This document shows positions 1-9,261 of a stretch of 64,000 nucleotides of DNA, one piece after another; position 1 is the first letter of the stretch; each line of letters starts with the position of its first letter. A model generated the notes under the pieces. That model searched no databases and was not told the origin of the DNA. It saw nothing but the letters and a program-made list of their open reading frames with translations. The position numbers and the translations under genes are program-made. This stretch comes from Gracilibacillus salinarum (GTDB lineage: Bacteria > Bacillota > Bacilli > Bacillales > Amphibacillaceae): the NCBI RefSeq assembly GCF_022919575.1, contig NZ_CP095071.1:682001-746000 (forward strand). The letters run 5' to 3'.

Positions 1-841
1 TCTGCATCGCTTGATTCATTTTTTGAATACGTTCTAATAATTCATTCTGAGATGGCACTGCTAATTCAGCTGCTGCGGTAGGTGTTGCAGCTCTTAAATC
101 AGCAACCATATCACTGATTGTAATGTCTGTTTCGTGACCAACCGCTGAAATGATCGGCACTGTTGAATGAAAAATTGCTCTTGCTACCTCTTCTTCATTA
201 AAGCTCCACAATTCTTCAAGCGATCCACCACCGCGTCCCATAATAATAACATCTATATCTGCTAACTCATTTGCCTGTTCGATTGCACTAACGATTGAAG
301 CAGCTGCTTGTTTTCCTTGGACCAGCACTGGAATAATTAACACACTGGCAATGGGATAGCGCCTTTCCAATGTTGTAAGAATATCGCGTATCGCTGCGCC
401 AGTCGGTGATGTTAACACAGCTATTTTGGTTGGATAGGTTGGCAGCACTTTTTTATAAGCTGGATCGAATAATCCTTCTTTTGTTAGTTTTTCTTTTAAT
501 TGCTCAAACGCTAAATATAATGCGCCAATACCATCGGGTTCCATTTCCTGTATATAAAGCTGATATTGCCCTTGGGATTCGAACACACTGACATGTCCTG
601 TAATCAACACCTTCATCCCGTCTTCAGGTCGAAACTTCAGTGATTGATTTTGACGTTGAAACATGACGGCTCGAATACTGGTTTGTTCATCCTTGATGGT
701 TAAGTACATATGCCCTCTGGAATGATGTTTATAATTCGATATCTCACCTCGCAACAGGATGTGATTTAAGTGCTGGTCCACATCGAATTTTTTCTTAATA
801 TACTTAGTTAACGCAGTAACGGATAAATATTTATCTTCCAC
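1..841 (-). CDS. xseA: Exodeoxyribonuclease VII large subunit, 3' end outside window
   Basis: The first 280 codons are visible and the gene runs off the left edge. I read a GTG start at 841-839 behind a GAGGGATG ribosome site, giving the N-terminus [20 protein letters not shown]. Residues 5-100 fit the OB-fold DNA-binding domain, and the glycine-rich [17 protein letters not shown] motif fits the catalytic core of XseA. The known enzyme, with XseB, degrades single-stranded DNA bidirectionally to oligonucleotides. It follows folD by about 120 bases on the same strand, as in B. subtilis, so it is probably the distal part of the accB-accC-yqhY-nusB-folD transcript. The C-terminal coiled coil cannot be seen. 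Confidence 0.95.
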   Translation of the reverse strand, partial: MEDKYLSVTALTKYIKKKFDVDQHLNHILLRGEISNYKHHSRGHMYLTIKDEQTSIRAVMFQRQNQSLKFRPEDGMKVLITGHVSVFESQGQYQLYIQEMEPDGIGALYLAFEQLKEKLTKEGLFDPAYKKVLPTYPTKIAVLTSPTGAAIRDILTTLERRYPIASVLIIPVLVQGKQAAASIVSAIEQANELADIDVIIMGRGGGSLEELWSFNEEEVARAIFHSTVPIISAVGHETDITISDMVADLRAATPTAAAELAVPSQNELLERIQKMNQAMQ

Positions 842-959
842 GAGTCATCCCTCTTTATCATTGTCAAACATTTTTAAATACTATTTGGTTTTTGTTCATA
901 CTTTAAAAGAAGGCCATCCTATTTAAAGAATGACCTAATTATTTTCAGTATAAACGTAA

Positions 960-1817
960 CTAGTTTAATTCATTTGCTTTCTTAGCAGATTTAATCGTGT
1001 TATGCATAAGCATTGTAATCGTCATCGGCCCTACCCCTTTTGGTACTGGGGTAATGTAGCTAGCTTTTTCTTTTGCAGAATCAAAATCAACATCTCCTGT
1101 TAATGATCCATCTTCTACTCTATTGACACCAACATCAATTACAATTGCTCCATCTTTAATATGATCTCCATTAATAAAATGAGCTTTTCCTACTGCAACA
1201 ATTAAAATATCTGCTTGCGCTATGTATGCTTCCATATTTTTTGTTCTGGAATGACAATAGGTCACTGTTGCATTTTCACTTAACAATAATTGTCCTACCG
1301 GTTTACCAACAATATTACTTCTCCCGATAATTACCGCGTGTTTCCCTTCCAATGAAATGTTTTTTGATTTCATCATTTGGATAATACCGTACGGTGTACA
1401 AGGATAAAAAGTATCCTTACCTGTCATCATTCGTCCGATACTGATCGGATGAAAGCCATCAACATCTTTCTCTGGCGAAATTGCTTCAATAATTACTTGT
1501 TCATCAATATGTGCAGGTAACGGTAGCTGGACTAGAATACCATGGACCGTATCTTTATGGTTCAACTCATCAATTAATTGTAATAATTGCTCTTGTGTTG
1601 TTTCAATTGGCAGCTCGATTAAGTCTGAGTCAACACCTACATAATCAGATGCTTTTTGTTTCCCTCTCACATAAGATCTAGAAGCCGGATCATCACCGAT
1701 TAATACAACAGTTAAGCCAGGAATGATATTTTTCTCACGCAATCCAGCAACTTCTTCCTTCATCTCATCTCTTAACGATTTCGCTAATTCACTTCCATAG
1801 ATTACTTCTGCAGTCAT
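960..1817 (-). CDS. folD: Bifunctional methylenetetrahydrofolate dehydrogenase/cyclohydrolase
   Basis: This 285-residue protein has the usual FolD length. It interconverts 5,10-methylene-THF, methenyl-THF and 10-formyl-THF in the cytosol, with NADP. The active-site pair appears as SYVRGK (Tyr49 and Lys53), the nucleotide-binding loop as GRSNIVGKPVGQLL, and the C-terminal signature as PVPKGVGPMTITMLMHNT. The substrate-side motif DVDGFHP is present. It starts 12 bases after nusB and precedes xseA, which is the conserved Bacillaceae order, so cotranscription is likely. Nothing is missing or unusual. Confidence 0.98.
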   Translation of the reverse strand: MTAEVIYGSELAKSLRDEMKEEVAGLREKNIIPGLTVVLIGDDPASRSYVRGKQKASDYVGVDSDLIELPIETTQEQLLQLIDELNHKDTVHGILVQLPLPAHIDEQVIIEAISPEKDVDGFHPISIGRMMTGKDTFYPCTPYGIIQMMKSKNISLEGKHAVIIGRSNIVGKPVGQLLLSENATVTYCHSRTKNMEAYIAQADILIVAVGKAHFINGDHIKDGAIVIDVGVNRVEDGSLTGDVDFDSAKEKASYITPVPKGVGPMTITMLMHNTIKSAKKANELN

Positions 1818-1829
1818 GATATTTCCCCC

Positions 1830-2207
1830 TTAAAGCATTTTAGACAATACACCATTGATAAATTTCCCTGATTTATCATCACCGAAAACATGTGCAATTT
1901 CAATTGATTCATTTATTACAACGCTTTCGGGTGCGTCTTTTAAGTAAAATAATTCATAGGTAGCAATTCGGAGTAATGTTCTTTCTACTACCGCCAGCCT
2001 TGACAATGACCATTTCACCAAATGTTGCTTGATTTTTTCGTCTATTTCTTCTTTTTTATCCACGACCCCTTGTACTAAGTCTAATAAAAAAGGATCATGT
2101 TCCTCTTCCGTTAAAGAGTATTCAATCGTTGTTGTTACATCATATTCTTCGTTATCTAACGAAAATAAAATTTGCAGTGCTTTCTCACGAGCGATTCTTC
2201 GTTTCAT
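1830..2207 (-). CDS. nusB: Transcription antitermination factor NusB
   Basis: This 125-residue all-helical protein begins MKRRIAREKALQILFSLD, the arginine-rich helix that contacts boxA RNA in NusB. The known role is to bind boxA with ribosomal protein S10 and prevent premature termination in rRNA operons. The C-terminal half contains the family pattern VVINESIEIAHVFGDDKSGKFINGVL. It lies between yqhY and folD on the same strand. A hairpin terminator upstream at 2447 suggests it may have its own promoter in the 288-base gap before it; I could not pick one out with confidence. The rest of that gap shows no gene. Confidence 0.97.
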   Translation of the reverse strand: MKRRIAREKALQILFSLDNEEYDVTTTIEYSLTEEEHDPFLLDLVQGVVDKKEEIDEKIKQHLVKWSLSRLAVVERTLLRIATYELFYLKDAPESVVINESIEIAHVFGDDKSGKFINGVLSKML

Positions 2208-2446
2208 TACCTATTACTTCTCCTTATCACGATCAGATTCTTCACCTTCAAATGATACCACGTTATCTATAGGATTACCAAATAAAAGATTAATTGCACA
2301 TCAATTTAACAATTGATATCAGAAAAATTTAGCAAAATCATCTCGTAAACATCTTCATTCGATTCCAACAGCTTAAATTCGTAAAAGCATTAACTGACTG
2401 GATAGCGGCCTTGCTACATTATAATCACTCGTATATGTAATAATGA

Positions 2447-2480
2447 AAAGCCCCTCAGTCATATCGCTGAAGGGCTTTTA
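2447..2480 (-). terminator. Intrinsic terminator after yqhY
   Basis: On the minus strand AAAAGCCCTTCAG pairs with CTGAGGGGCTTTT around a short loop. It lies 15 bases past the yqhY stop. The trailing U tract is short, so partial read-through into nusB is possible. Confidence 0.75.
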
Positions 2481-2495
2481 TTCTTTTAAACGAGC

Positions 2496-2888
2496 TTAGA
2501 TTTCTACGTCTTCGTTCATTTGTTCCATATGCACACCGACAACATGGATGTTGATTTCTTTAATTTGAATGGCAGTCATATTTTTGATCGCTTGTCTTAC
2601 ATTCGATTGTATCTGTTGCGCTACAGTCGGAATCGTGTGACCATAATCGACTACGATAAAGACATCAATTAGTACCATTTCGTCTTTCAGTTCTACTTTT
2701 ATCCCTTTTCCGTGCGACTTCTTCCCAAGTCTTTCAGCAACGCCTGTTGCAAAGTTGCCGCGCATACTCGATACACCAGGAACTTCTGTTGTTGCAATAC
2801 CTGCAATAACTTCTAGAACATCAGGAGAGATTTCTACATTTCCTAACGGAGTTGATTCACCAACATTCAATAATTGATTGTCAGACAT
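2496..2888 (-). CDS. yqhY: Asp23/Gls24 family protein YqhY
   Basis: This 130-residue protein carries the Asp23 domain over nearly its whole length, recognisable by EVIAGIATTEVPGVSSMRGN near residue 27 and the amphipathic VAQQIQSNVRQAIKNMT helix. Family members are envelope-stress or cell-envelope associated. In B. subtilis YqhY is encoded with accBC, and its loss perturbs acetyl-CoA carboxylase activity; that link is established knowledge, not something the sequence shows. It sits 16 bases after accC on the same strand, matching that conserved linkage. No signal peptide or membrane segment is visible. Confidence 0.93.
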   Translation of the reverse strand: MSDNQLLNVGESTPLGNVEISPDVLEVIAGIATTEVPGVSSMRGNFATGVAERLGKKSHGKGIKVELKDEMVLIDVFIVVDYGHTIPTVAQQIQSNVRQAIKNMTAIQIKEINIHVVGVHMEQMNEDVEI

Positions 2889-2904
2889 GATGAACCCCCT
2901 TTAG

Positions 2905-4272
2905 TTAATTTTTTTCTTTACCATCTTCCATTATACTATACTTTTCAAGAAAACTGGTATTAAAATCGCCTTCTACAAATACCGAATGTGTCATCATCTT
3001 ACGATGGAAAGGAACTGTAGTAAATACACCTTCAATGACATATTCATCTAGCGCGCGTTTCATCCGGTCTACCGCTTCTTTTCTTGTTTTACCATACGAA
3101 ATTAATTTAGCAATCATCGAATCATAGTATGGCGGTATTTGATAACCAGGGTACACAGCCGAATCTACTCGTATTCCCAAACCGCCTGGCGGCAAATACA
3201 TGTCAATGGTACCAGCAGACGGCATGAAATCCATTGCTGGATTCTCTGCATTAATCCGGCATTCCATTGCCCAGCCTTTAAACGTGATATCTTCCTGTTT
3301 ATATCGTAATGGCTCATTATTTGCGATATGCAGCTGTTCTTTGATTAAGTCGACACCGGTCACCATTTCAGTAACAGGATGTTCTACTTGGATTCTTGTA
3401 TTCATTTCCATAAAATAGAATTTATTTTCTTTTTGATCAAAAATAAACTCGATAGTTCCTGCTCCGGAATAATCAACAGCCTTAGCTGCTTTCACTGCAG
3501 CATCTCCCATTTTTGCACGCATCGCTTCATTAATAGCTGGTGAAGGTGTTTCTTCGATAAGTTTTTGCAATCTTCTCTGAACCGAACAATCGCGCTCACC
3601 AAGGTGAATGACGTTCCCGTGGTTATCAGCCAATACCTGAATCTCCACGTGGCGGAAGTCTTCAATAAACTTCTCTAAATAAACACCAGGATTTCCGAAA
3701 GCCTTCTCTGCTTCATTTTGCGTTACACGGATTCCTTTCCGTAATTCTTCCTCAGATCTTGCCACGCGGATTCCTTTTCCTCCGCCACCGGCAGTTGCTT
3801 TTATAATAACCGGAAATCCAATCTGATTAGCTATTTCCAAAGCTTCTTCTTCACTACCAATAATACCATTTGAGCCTGGAACAACAGGCACGCCTGCTTC
3901 GCGCATTGTCTCTCTGGCTACATCTTTCGTTCCCATCTTTTGAATAGCGTAAGCGCTTGGACCTACAAAGGTTACATTGCATGCATCGCAGATCTCTGCG
4001 AAATCTGCATTCTCGGAAAGGAAGCCATAACCTGGATGAATTGCGTCCGTTTCTGTTAATGTCGCCACACTCATAATATTTGTAAAATTTAAATAGCTGT
4101 CTTTACTTAATTTTGGACCAATACAATATGCCTCATCTGCTAATTGCACATGTAATGCTTCACTATCAGCTTCTGAATATACTGCTACCGTTTCAATGCC
4201 CATTTCTTTTGCAGAACGAATAATTCTTACTGCGATTTCTCCACGGTTAGCAATTAACAGTTTCTTAATCAC
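2905..4272 (-). CDS. accC: Acetyl-CoA carboxylase, biotin carboxylase subunit
   Basis: This 455-residue protein starts [20 protein letters not shown], the standard biotin carboxylase N-terminus. The ATP-grasp glycine loop is [12 protein letters not shown], and the catalytic region holds [20 protein letters not shown] and [14 protein letters not shown]. It carboxylates biotin on AccB with bicarbonate and ATP, the first half-reaction of malonyl-CoA synthesis. It is 12 bases downstream of accB and upstream of yqhY, so it is the second gene of the accBC operon. Length and motifs are complete. Confidence 0.98.
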   Translation of the reverse strand: MIKKLLIANRGEIAVRIIRSAKEMGIETVAVYSEADSEALHVQLADEAYCIGPKLSKDSYLNFTNIMSVATLTETDAIHPGYGFLSENADFAEICDACNVTFVGPSAYAIQKMGTKDVARETMREAGVPVVPGSNGIIGSEEEALEIANQIGFPVIIKATAGGGGKGIRVARSEEELRKGIRVTQNEAEKAFGNPGVYLEKFIEDFRHVEIQVLADNHGNVIHLGERDCSVQRRLQKLIEETPSPAINEAMRAKMGDAAVKAAKAVDYSGAGTIEFIFDQKENKFYFMEMNTRIQVEHPVTEMVTGVDLIKEQLHIANNEPLRYKQEDITFKGWAMECRINAENPAMDFMPSAGTIDMYLPPGGLGIRVDSAVYPGYQIPPYYDSMIAKLISYGKTRKEAVDRMKRALDEYVIEGVFTTVPFHRKMMTHSVFVEGDFNTSFLEKYSIMEDGKEKN

Positions 4273-4284
4273 AATGTCATCCCC

Positions 4285-4782
4285 TTATGCCTTCTTAATT
4301 CGGAATAATGGCTGACCATATTCCACAAGTTCACCATTTTCCACTAAAACTTCTGTGATCGTCCCTTTCACATCTGCTTCTATTTCATTAAATAATTTCA
4401 TTGCTTCTACGATACACACAATAGAATCCTCTTGTACATTGTCACCTGTTTGTACATAATTTTCTTTGTCAGGAGATGGTGAGCTGTAAAAAGTTCCTAC
4501 CATCGGTGATACAATTTCATGATCGTAATCAGGCGTGGACACATTCTCTGTAACTTCCTTTGTTTCTTGCGCCTGATTATTGACTTGTTGCGGTGCTTCT
4601 TCAGTTTGCGGCTGTACCGCAGGCTGTGGTGTATGTACTGGCTGTGTGACTACATTAGATGTAGCTGTGCCTGTATTCTTTTTCATTTTAATTTTTGCAC
4701 CATTTGCTTCATAAGAAAATTCATCAATGGATGATTGATCTAATTTGTCGATTAGTTGATTGATTTCTTCTACAGATAACAT
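4285..4782 (-). CDS. accB: Acetyl-CoA carboxylase biotin carboxyl carrier protein
   Basis: This 165-residue protein has an N-terminal helical segment (about 1-35), a flexible proline, glutamine and alanine-rich linker (about 40-85) and a C-terminal biotinyl domain. The biotin-accepting lysine is Lys129 in the [12 protein letters not shown] motif. It swings carboxybiotin between AccC and the carboxyltransferase AccDA, which is not in the window. It is the first gene of accB-accC-yqhY. A good sigma-A promoter and a FapR-like operator lie just upstream, which suggests control by malonyl-CoA level. Confidence 0.97.
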   Translation of the reverse strand: MLSVEEINQLIDKLDQSSIDEFSYEANGAKIKMKKNTGTATSNVVTQPVHTPQPAVQPQTEEAPQQVNNQAQETKEVTENVSTPDYDHEIVSPMVGTFYSSPSPDKENYVQTGDNVQEDSIVCIVEAMKLFNEIEADVKGTITEVLVENGELVEYGQPLFRIKKA

Positions 4783-4808
4783 TTCTGCACCCCTTCATAT
4801 TTGTTACA

Positions 4809-4826
4809 TTTAATAACAGGTACTAA
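4809..4826 (-). promoter_or_regulatory. FapR-like operator upstream of accB
   Basis: The minus strand reads TTAGTACCTGTTATTAAA. From memory of FapR sites of the form TTAGTACCTGATACTAAT it differs at only three of 18 positions. It begins about 8 bases after the predicted transcription start. FapR is known to repress fatty-acid genes and to release DNA on binding malonyl-CoA, so repression here is an inference. Confidence 0.7.
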
Positions 4827-4840
4827 TAACTCCTTCTAAT

Positions 4841-4869
4841 ATTTTACGCAATCCAATGAGAAACTGCAA
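4841..4869 (-). promoter_or_regulatory. Sigma-A promoter of accB
   Basis: On the minus strand TTGCAG (4869-4864) and TAAAAT (4846-4841) are separated by exactly 17 bases. The predicted start near 4834 leaves a short leader that contains the FapR-like site. Confidence 0.7.
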
Positions 4870-4954
4870 CCTTTGTTTTTATTGTACAAATATGGTCAGC
4901 TATTGAAAAGTAATAAGCGATAGAATCAGATAAAATTTATATTTATATCAGTTA

Positions 4955-5500
4955 AGTATATAAGTACAGTCATAGAAGTAATCATGCCGAACTGGAAAAA
5001 ATGGGTTCTGATAATATGGATTATGTTAGCCAGCGCTAGCAGAGCACCCATATTGAGATATTTAATGTGCTGGGATACCACTTTGGCCAACCATTCCTGC
5101 GGGGCACGGCTGAAGCTACCTGCCTAGTCCCGCGGGAGTCTACGTGGTTGACCTACGCTAGGATAGGGACTGTAAAACTTTTGTAAGAGTTAGCATATTG
5201 TTCAAAGTATACAGATCAGGAATGGAATGAATAACATAATGTCTAAAACTACTGCTTTTAGCTGTTCCCTAAGTTGTAGCACTTCCCTCATGCGGAGACT
5301 CCTCATGCCTCAGCTCGAGCTGAAGATCCAATTCATTTGTGCCTGTGTCTGCAAGTATAGATTCAAAGTGGTCTTTCTCGGCGCAAGACAGCAGAGATGC
5401 TTTTTAAAATAGTAGCCTAGCAGACCGACGTACCTACAGGACGCGGAGCCTATTCTGCCATACAGGCCTGGTTAACATAATCCAGATTACAGGAAATTGT
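4955..5500 (+). repeat. Composite hairpin repeat, island 1
   Basis: This 546-base gene-free stretch lies between the accB promoter and the spoIIIAH terminator. Its left inverted end is at 5006-5030 and its right inverted end (GTTAACATAATCC-type) at 5470-5499. A shortened GC-rich M2 module of about 70 bases is at 5087-5155, from GGCCAACCATTCCTGCGGG to ACGTGGTTGACC. The AT-rich linker follows, and a diverged M1 module spans about 5290-5455. Weak ORFs inside have no ribosome sites and are not called. Confidence 0.8.
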
Positions 5501-5534
5501 ATATTATTAGAACATAGCATCGCCATTTGACAAA

Positions 5535-5564
5535 AAAAGCCCTCGATTTTACTCAAGGGCTTTT
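5535..5564 (-). terminator. Terminator of the spoIIIA operon
   Basis: AAAAGCCCT and AGGGCTTTT form a stem around a 12-base loop, and the minus-strand U tract follows. It is 22 bases past the spoIIIAH stop and ends the eight-gene operon. Confidence 0.88.
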
Positions 5565-5585
5565 TACTCTCTCCTGTAATGAAGG

Positions 5586-6170
5586 TTATTGGGTTTGATA
5601 AACAACATCAATATTGATTTCACCAAATTCTTCTTTTGCCTGCTGAATAATGTCATTTGCGTCTGCAGCTGATAAACTATCCGTTTGGACTGTAACAACA
5701 AGGTTGTTATCTTCCATATTACGAACTAATACTTCTTCATAGCCTTTTATTGATTTTAATTCTTCTTCCAATGTTGATTCTTTCATGTCTAATGATTCGA
5801 TTTCTTTCATCGCTTCATATGCTTCATTTTTTTCTTCAGAAGTAGCTTCGCTTGATGCAACAATATCTTCTAATCTTTCTTTTTCATAGCTTCTTTGATT
5901 AGTAATCTCCATTCTGACAGCTGCAAAATATTCATCTGTATTTATGGAAGATGTATCCAACTCTTCACTTGTCTGTTCTGTCACATCGGTCTCTTCTGTA
6001 TCGGACTCTGTCTGGTTAGTTAATTGATCAAGTGATGTCGTTTGATCTTCCGATTGGTCCTCCACATTATAAGCCAAATCCCCTTCATTCGGCGCATTTA
6101 AGTAGTACACACTTAATACAATCATTAAACTCAACATTGTCAATAACCATACGGTTTGTTTTCTTAACAT
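5586..6170 (-). CDS. spoIIIAH: Stage III sporulation protein AH
   Basis: This 194-residue protein has one N-terminal membrane segment (about 8-27, WLLTMLSLMIVLSVYYL) and a large extracellular part. An acidic, serine and threonine-rich linker (about 32-80) leads to the C-terminal YscJ/FliF-like ring-building domain. In sporulation, SpoIIIAH in the mother-cell membrane binds SpoIIQ from the forespore and forms the intercellular channel. It is the last gene of spoIIIA, 24 bases after spoIIIAG, followed by a strong terminator. Confidence 0.95.
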   Translation of the reverse strand: MLRKQTVWLLTMLSLMIVLSVYYLNAPNEGDLAYNVEDQSEDQTTSLDQLTNQTESDTEETDVTEQTSEELDTSSINTDEYFAAVRMEITNQRSYEKERLEDIVASSEATSEEKNEAYEAMKEIESLDMKESTLEEELKSIKGYEEVLVRNMEDNNLVVTVQTDSLSAADANDIIQQAKEEFGEINIDVVYQTQ

Positions 6171-6194
6171 GAAATCCCCTCCTAAAAAATATGT

Positions 6195-6839
6195 TTATTT
6201 ACTTTTTGGCATTATCGATATCCTGTGTGCTGGTACATCCAACACTTTGGATACTGCGTCTAACACCCATTTTTTCACTTCGAGATTGTCCACACCTTTA
6301 GCAACTACTAAAACACCACGAACTTCTGGACGTTTCGTCTGCACTAATAATGGTACTTCCTGTTCCCCTTGCCGAATAAAGACTACTGTCTGTTCTCTAG
6401 TTTCATCTTCAATTTTTCTTGTTCCACCATTTTGATCTGTTTCATTCGTAATTTGCGAGCCAATCACTAAATTTTTTTGATATACTTGTTCGTTTGTGGC
6501 ATCAAGATTGACCATAACTTCTACTTCTGATAAACCGTTGATTTTCTCAAGTAAAGGTACTAAATCTTTCTCATAGGACGATTCCAGATCCGAGATTTTA
6601 GAGCTTGCATCGGAGCCTTCAATTGGTGATGGTGTGCTGTTCTTATCATCGCTACTTGACGATTCAATCATGGTTTGTGGCTGATTTAATGATTGATTAT
6701 CATCATTATCACTAAATATGTTGCTAACTAACATAACAAAAACCGCTACTAATACAAGCAATGCAATGTATTGTATTTTTGTTGGTTTTTTATCTTTTGC
6801 TTTTAAGTTTGAAAGAAACTTTTCCATCCATCCAGGCAC
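6195..6839 (-). CDS. spoIIIAG: Stage III sporulation protein AG
   Basis: I start this gene at GTG 6839, because AAGGAGG lies seven bases upstream, overlapping the last codons of spoIIIAF, whose TAA stop ends one base earlier. The open frame extends to 6872, but that start would have no ribosome site. The protein of 214 residues has one membrane segment near residues 22-45 and a C-terminal ring domain with the conserved GVLVVAKGVDNLEVKKWVLD region. It forms a ring in the mother-cell membrane as part of the SpoIIIA-SpoIIQ channel. The ribosome site inside the preceding gene implies translational coupling. Confidence 0.93.
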   Translation of the reverse strand: MPGWMEKFLSNLKAKDKKPTKIQYIALLVLVAVFVMLVSNIFSDNDDNQSLNQPQTMIESSSSDDKNSTPSPIEGSDASSKISDLESSYEKDLVPLLEKINGLSEVEVMVNLDATNEQVYQKNLVIGSQITNETDQNGGTRKIEDETREQTVVFIRQGEQEVPLLVQTKRPEVRGVLVVAKGVDNLEVKKWVLDAVSKVLDVPAHRISIMPKSK

Positions 6840-6840
6840 C

Positions 6841-7455
6841 TTATTCCTCCTTCCATCCAATCTGAATGACATCTTTCTCTACTCCCCATTGATCAGCCAA
6901 GAACTGAATGACTTCAGCCTGATCATTTGGAGGTTCAGAAGTTTGAGGTAGTGTCTCACCAATTTGAATTTGCACTTCTTGGACATCGTTGGAAGTGTCT
7001 TCCGCATCAGCGAGCTGGACATCTATATGTTCTACTTCGCTTGCTTGAGATGCAGTTTCATTTGCCCAATTCACTTCTAGATCAACGATTTGATATTGAT
7101 AAGTCTGCTGCAACTCCTCCTCTACTAAATTTTCCATTTGGACAACCATCTCTTCTAATACATATGCAGCTTGTACCTTTTCTATTTCACTTTTCTGCTG
7201 ATTCATTTGATTTTCTATGGAAGTTTCTACAGAAACTGTTCCTCTAGTGTGAAACAAATTGTCTACTATACGTGATACATCAATAGAGAAAGCAGCTAAT
7301 ACCGGTTGTAAAATAATCAGCATTAAGAGGAGACCGACTACTAATTTAACGTATTGCTTTAATACATTACTCGGCAGAAGGAGGTCGACCAGCATAGCTA
7401 GAATAATATAGATGATAATTTGCAAAATCCAATTCGATATATACTCAATAATCAA
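6841..7455 (-). CDS. spoIIIAF: Stage III sporulation protein AF
   Basis: This 204-residue protein has two N-terminal membrane segments (about 8-28 and 36-57, VKLVVGLLLMLIILQPVL) and a soluble C-terminal domain. Family members belong to the SpoIIIA channel complex in the mother-cell membrane, with a ring-building-like fold reported for the C-terminal part. It begins eight bases after spoIIIAE and ends just before the spoIIIAG GTG. The central region (about 75-170) is acidic and more divergent than the ends, as usual for this family. Confidence 0.93.
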   Translation of the reverse strand: MIIEYISNWILQIIIYIILAMLVDLLLPSNVLKQYVKLVVGLLLMLIILQPVLAAFSIDVSRIVDNLFHTRGTVSVETSIENQMNQQKSEIEKVQAAYVLEEMVVQMENLVEEELQQTYQYQIVDLEVNWANETASQASEVEHIDVQLADAEDTSNDVQEVQIQIGETLPQTSEPPNDQAEVIQFLADQWGVEKDVIQIGWKEE

Positions 7456-7462
7456 TCCCCCC

Positions 7463-8626
7463 TTATCTCACCATCATCGTTAAGTTACTGGAAATGATTA
7501 AAATGACTATGGTAAAGAAAAACATAAAGGTAGCTAATAACAAAGCGGCAAACAAATAAAGAATATGCTTTCCAATAACATCTAAACATTCAATTACAGG
7601 ACCGTCACCAAGTGGTTGCAATACAGCTGTTGCGATTTTGTACATGAGGGATATTGCGAAAATTTTTATGGCTGGGAATAATACAATTCCGATCAATATC
7701 ACTACACCAATAATACCTATCCCATTTTTTATCAGGATGGTTGCACTTAGTACCGTATCTGTCGCATCTGTAAACACTCTGCCGATAACCGGTATAAAGT
7801 TACCTGTTACAAACTTCGCTGTTCGCATAGCAATTCCATCTTGAATTGCACTGGCAGCACCTTGGACAGATATTACCCCTAGAAATACAGTAAGCAGAAT
7901 CCCCATAATACTGATGGCAACATTTTTAATTAAATTAGCAAGCTTAGTTGCTTTGTATTCCGGACTTATGGTGCTGACAATTTGTAAAATCGCAGAAATC
8001 AAAATTAACGGAATAACAATTTTTGATATTACAAATACACTGGTTGGTATCAATGTAATGATGATCGGATGAAAAAAAGAAATCGTAACTAATTGACCTA
8101 AAGAAGCTAAAATACCTAGCAATAATGGCAAAATTGCTAGCAAGAAACTTTGTGCCATTCTGACTGTGTCAACGACATAAGTAGCTGCGAGTTGAAAACT
8201 TTGCAAAGCAATTATGATTAAAATAATATAGACAATAGCGTATGCAACTTTACTTACTACTTGTTTTTCAAATGCATTCTGTATCGTCTGCAAAAGGAGG
8301 CAGAATAATGTCAATAACATTAAAGTGGCTAATAACTTACCGTTTTCAAGTAATTCGTAGAAGAAATAACGTAGAGAACCTTTTAACCAGTCTTGTACAC
8401 TAAGATTTCCGTCTCCCTTTATCATTGACCACAGACTTTGTTTATCGAGATCAGGTAATGCCTCTTGATATTCCTGTCCTAGATATTCCCAATAACTTTC
8501 AATCTCGCTATCGTCAATTAAAGAACGATATGCCTCGGTTTGATTGGTATTCACATCCGCTTGCAGAGATACCGGGATGATGATAAATAAGAGAATTAGC
8601 ATCGTAGATATTTTTGTCCAGCTCAT
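7463..8626 (-). CDS. spoIIIAE: Stage III sporulation protein AE
   Basis: This 387-residue polytopic protein begins with a signal-like hydrophobic segment (about 7-23) followed by an extracytoplasmic stretch to about residue 90. At least seven further hydrophobic segments follow, with the conserved GNFIPVIGRVFTDATDTVL motif near residue 270. SpoIIIAE is the largest membrane component of the SpoIIIA complex, and a transporter-like role has been proposed for it. It lies between spoIIIAD (15-base gap) and spoIIIAF (7-base gap) on the same strand. Confidence 0.95.
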   Translation of the reverse strand: MSWTKISTMLILLFIIIPVSLQADVNTNQTEAYRSLIDDSEIESYWEYLGQEYQEALPDLDKQSLWSMIKGDGNLSVQDWLKGSLRYFFYELLENGKLLATLMLLTLFCLLLQTIQNAFEKQVVSKVAYAIVYIILIIIALQSFQLAATYVVDTVRMAQSFLLAILPLLLGILASLGQLVTISFFHPIIITLIPTSVFVISKIVIPLILISAILQIVSTISPEYKATKLANLIKNVAISIMGILLTVFLGVISVQGAASAIQDGIAMRTAKFVTGNFIPVIGRVFTDATDTVLSATILIKNGIGIIGVVILIGIVLFPAIKIFAISLMYKIATAVLQPLGDGPVIECLDVIGKHILYLFAALLLATFMFFFTIVILIISSNLTMMVR

Positions 8627-8641
8627 GTATATCCTTCCTAA

Positions 8642-9034
8642 CTAAGCGATTGGAAAAATATTTATGATGGTCTCAATTAATGACTTAAATATTGGTATGG
8701 CCAAAATAAGAATAAACACTTTTCCTATCATTTCAATTTTTACTGCAATCGATTCTAATCCCGCGTCTTTTACTATGTTTGCACCTATGTCAGTAATGTA
8801 CGAAATACCAATAATTTGCAAAATCGTCTTAATATATACCGCATCAATATTAGCTTGTTCACCTAAATATGTGATCAGATTTAAGATTTCATGAACATAT
8901 TGCATCACATAAATAAAGAAGTATAGAACGGTAAGTACAACAATTAGAAAAGCTATGCTTGGCTGCTTGTCCTTCAGCAATAAAAAAAGTACAGAGGTAA
9001 TAATCCCGACACTGATCACTTCAAATATTTCCAT
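8642..9034 (-). CDS. spoIIIAD: Stage III sporulation protein AD
   Basis: This 130-residue protein has four predicted membrane segments and the conserved IIGISYITDIGANIVKDAGLESIAVKIEMIGK core. It belongs to the SpoIIIAC/AD family and is thought to form part of the membrane scaffold of the SpoIIIA channel. It follows spoIIIAC after six bases. Its length equals that of homologues and nothing is missing. Confidence 0.95.
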   Translation of the reverse strand: MEIFEVISVGIITSVLFLLLKDKQPSIAFLIVVLTVLYFFIYVMQYVHEILNLITYLGEQANIDAVYIKTILQIIGISYITDIGANIVKDAGLESIAVKIEMIGKVFILILAIPIFKSLIETIINIFPIA

Positions 9035-9040
9035 AAACCA

Positions 9041-9247
9041 TTATCCTTTTAGAAAAAATACAGATTGGATTTGCTGGAACAGTTCAGATATGCTGTTTAA
9101 TACAAATAGCAAGACAATGATAAATCCTACCAAGCTTACAAATTGTGCATATTCTTCTTTTCCCATTTGTTTTAGAATTGTATGAATCATCGCTACTATA
9201 ATACCTATACCAGCAATTTGGAATAATATACTCGTATCTCCTATCAC
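9041..9247 (-). CDS. spoIIIAC: Stage III sporulation protein AC
   Basis: This 68-residue protein has two membrane segments (about 4-24 and 34-54). It matches the short SpoIIIAC/AD family member, with the cytosolic loop HTILKQMGKEEYAQFV between the helices. It is part of the mother-cell side of the SpoIIIA complex. The gene sits 14 bases after spoIIIAB and six before spoIIIAD, in the canonical order. Confidence 0.95.
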   Translation of the reverse strand: MIGDTSILFQIAGIGIIVAMIHTILKQMGKEEYAQFVSLVGFIIVLLFVLNSISELFQQIQSVFFLKG

Positions 9248-9261
9248 GTGATAACTCCTCT

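Noticed and set aside
1..960. OLE RNA, which is known from the xseB-ispA-dxs neighbourhood in some Bacilli
   Set aside because: That neighbourhood lies beyond the left edge, and nothing in the window matches it as far as I can tell.
4955..5500. CRISPR array
   Set aside because: The repeats are long, diverged and far apart, without regular spacers, and no cas gene is in the window.
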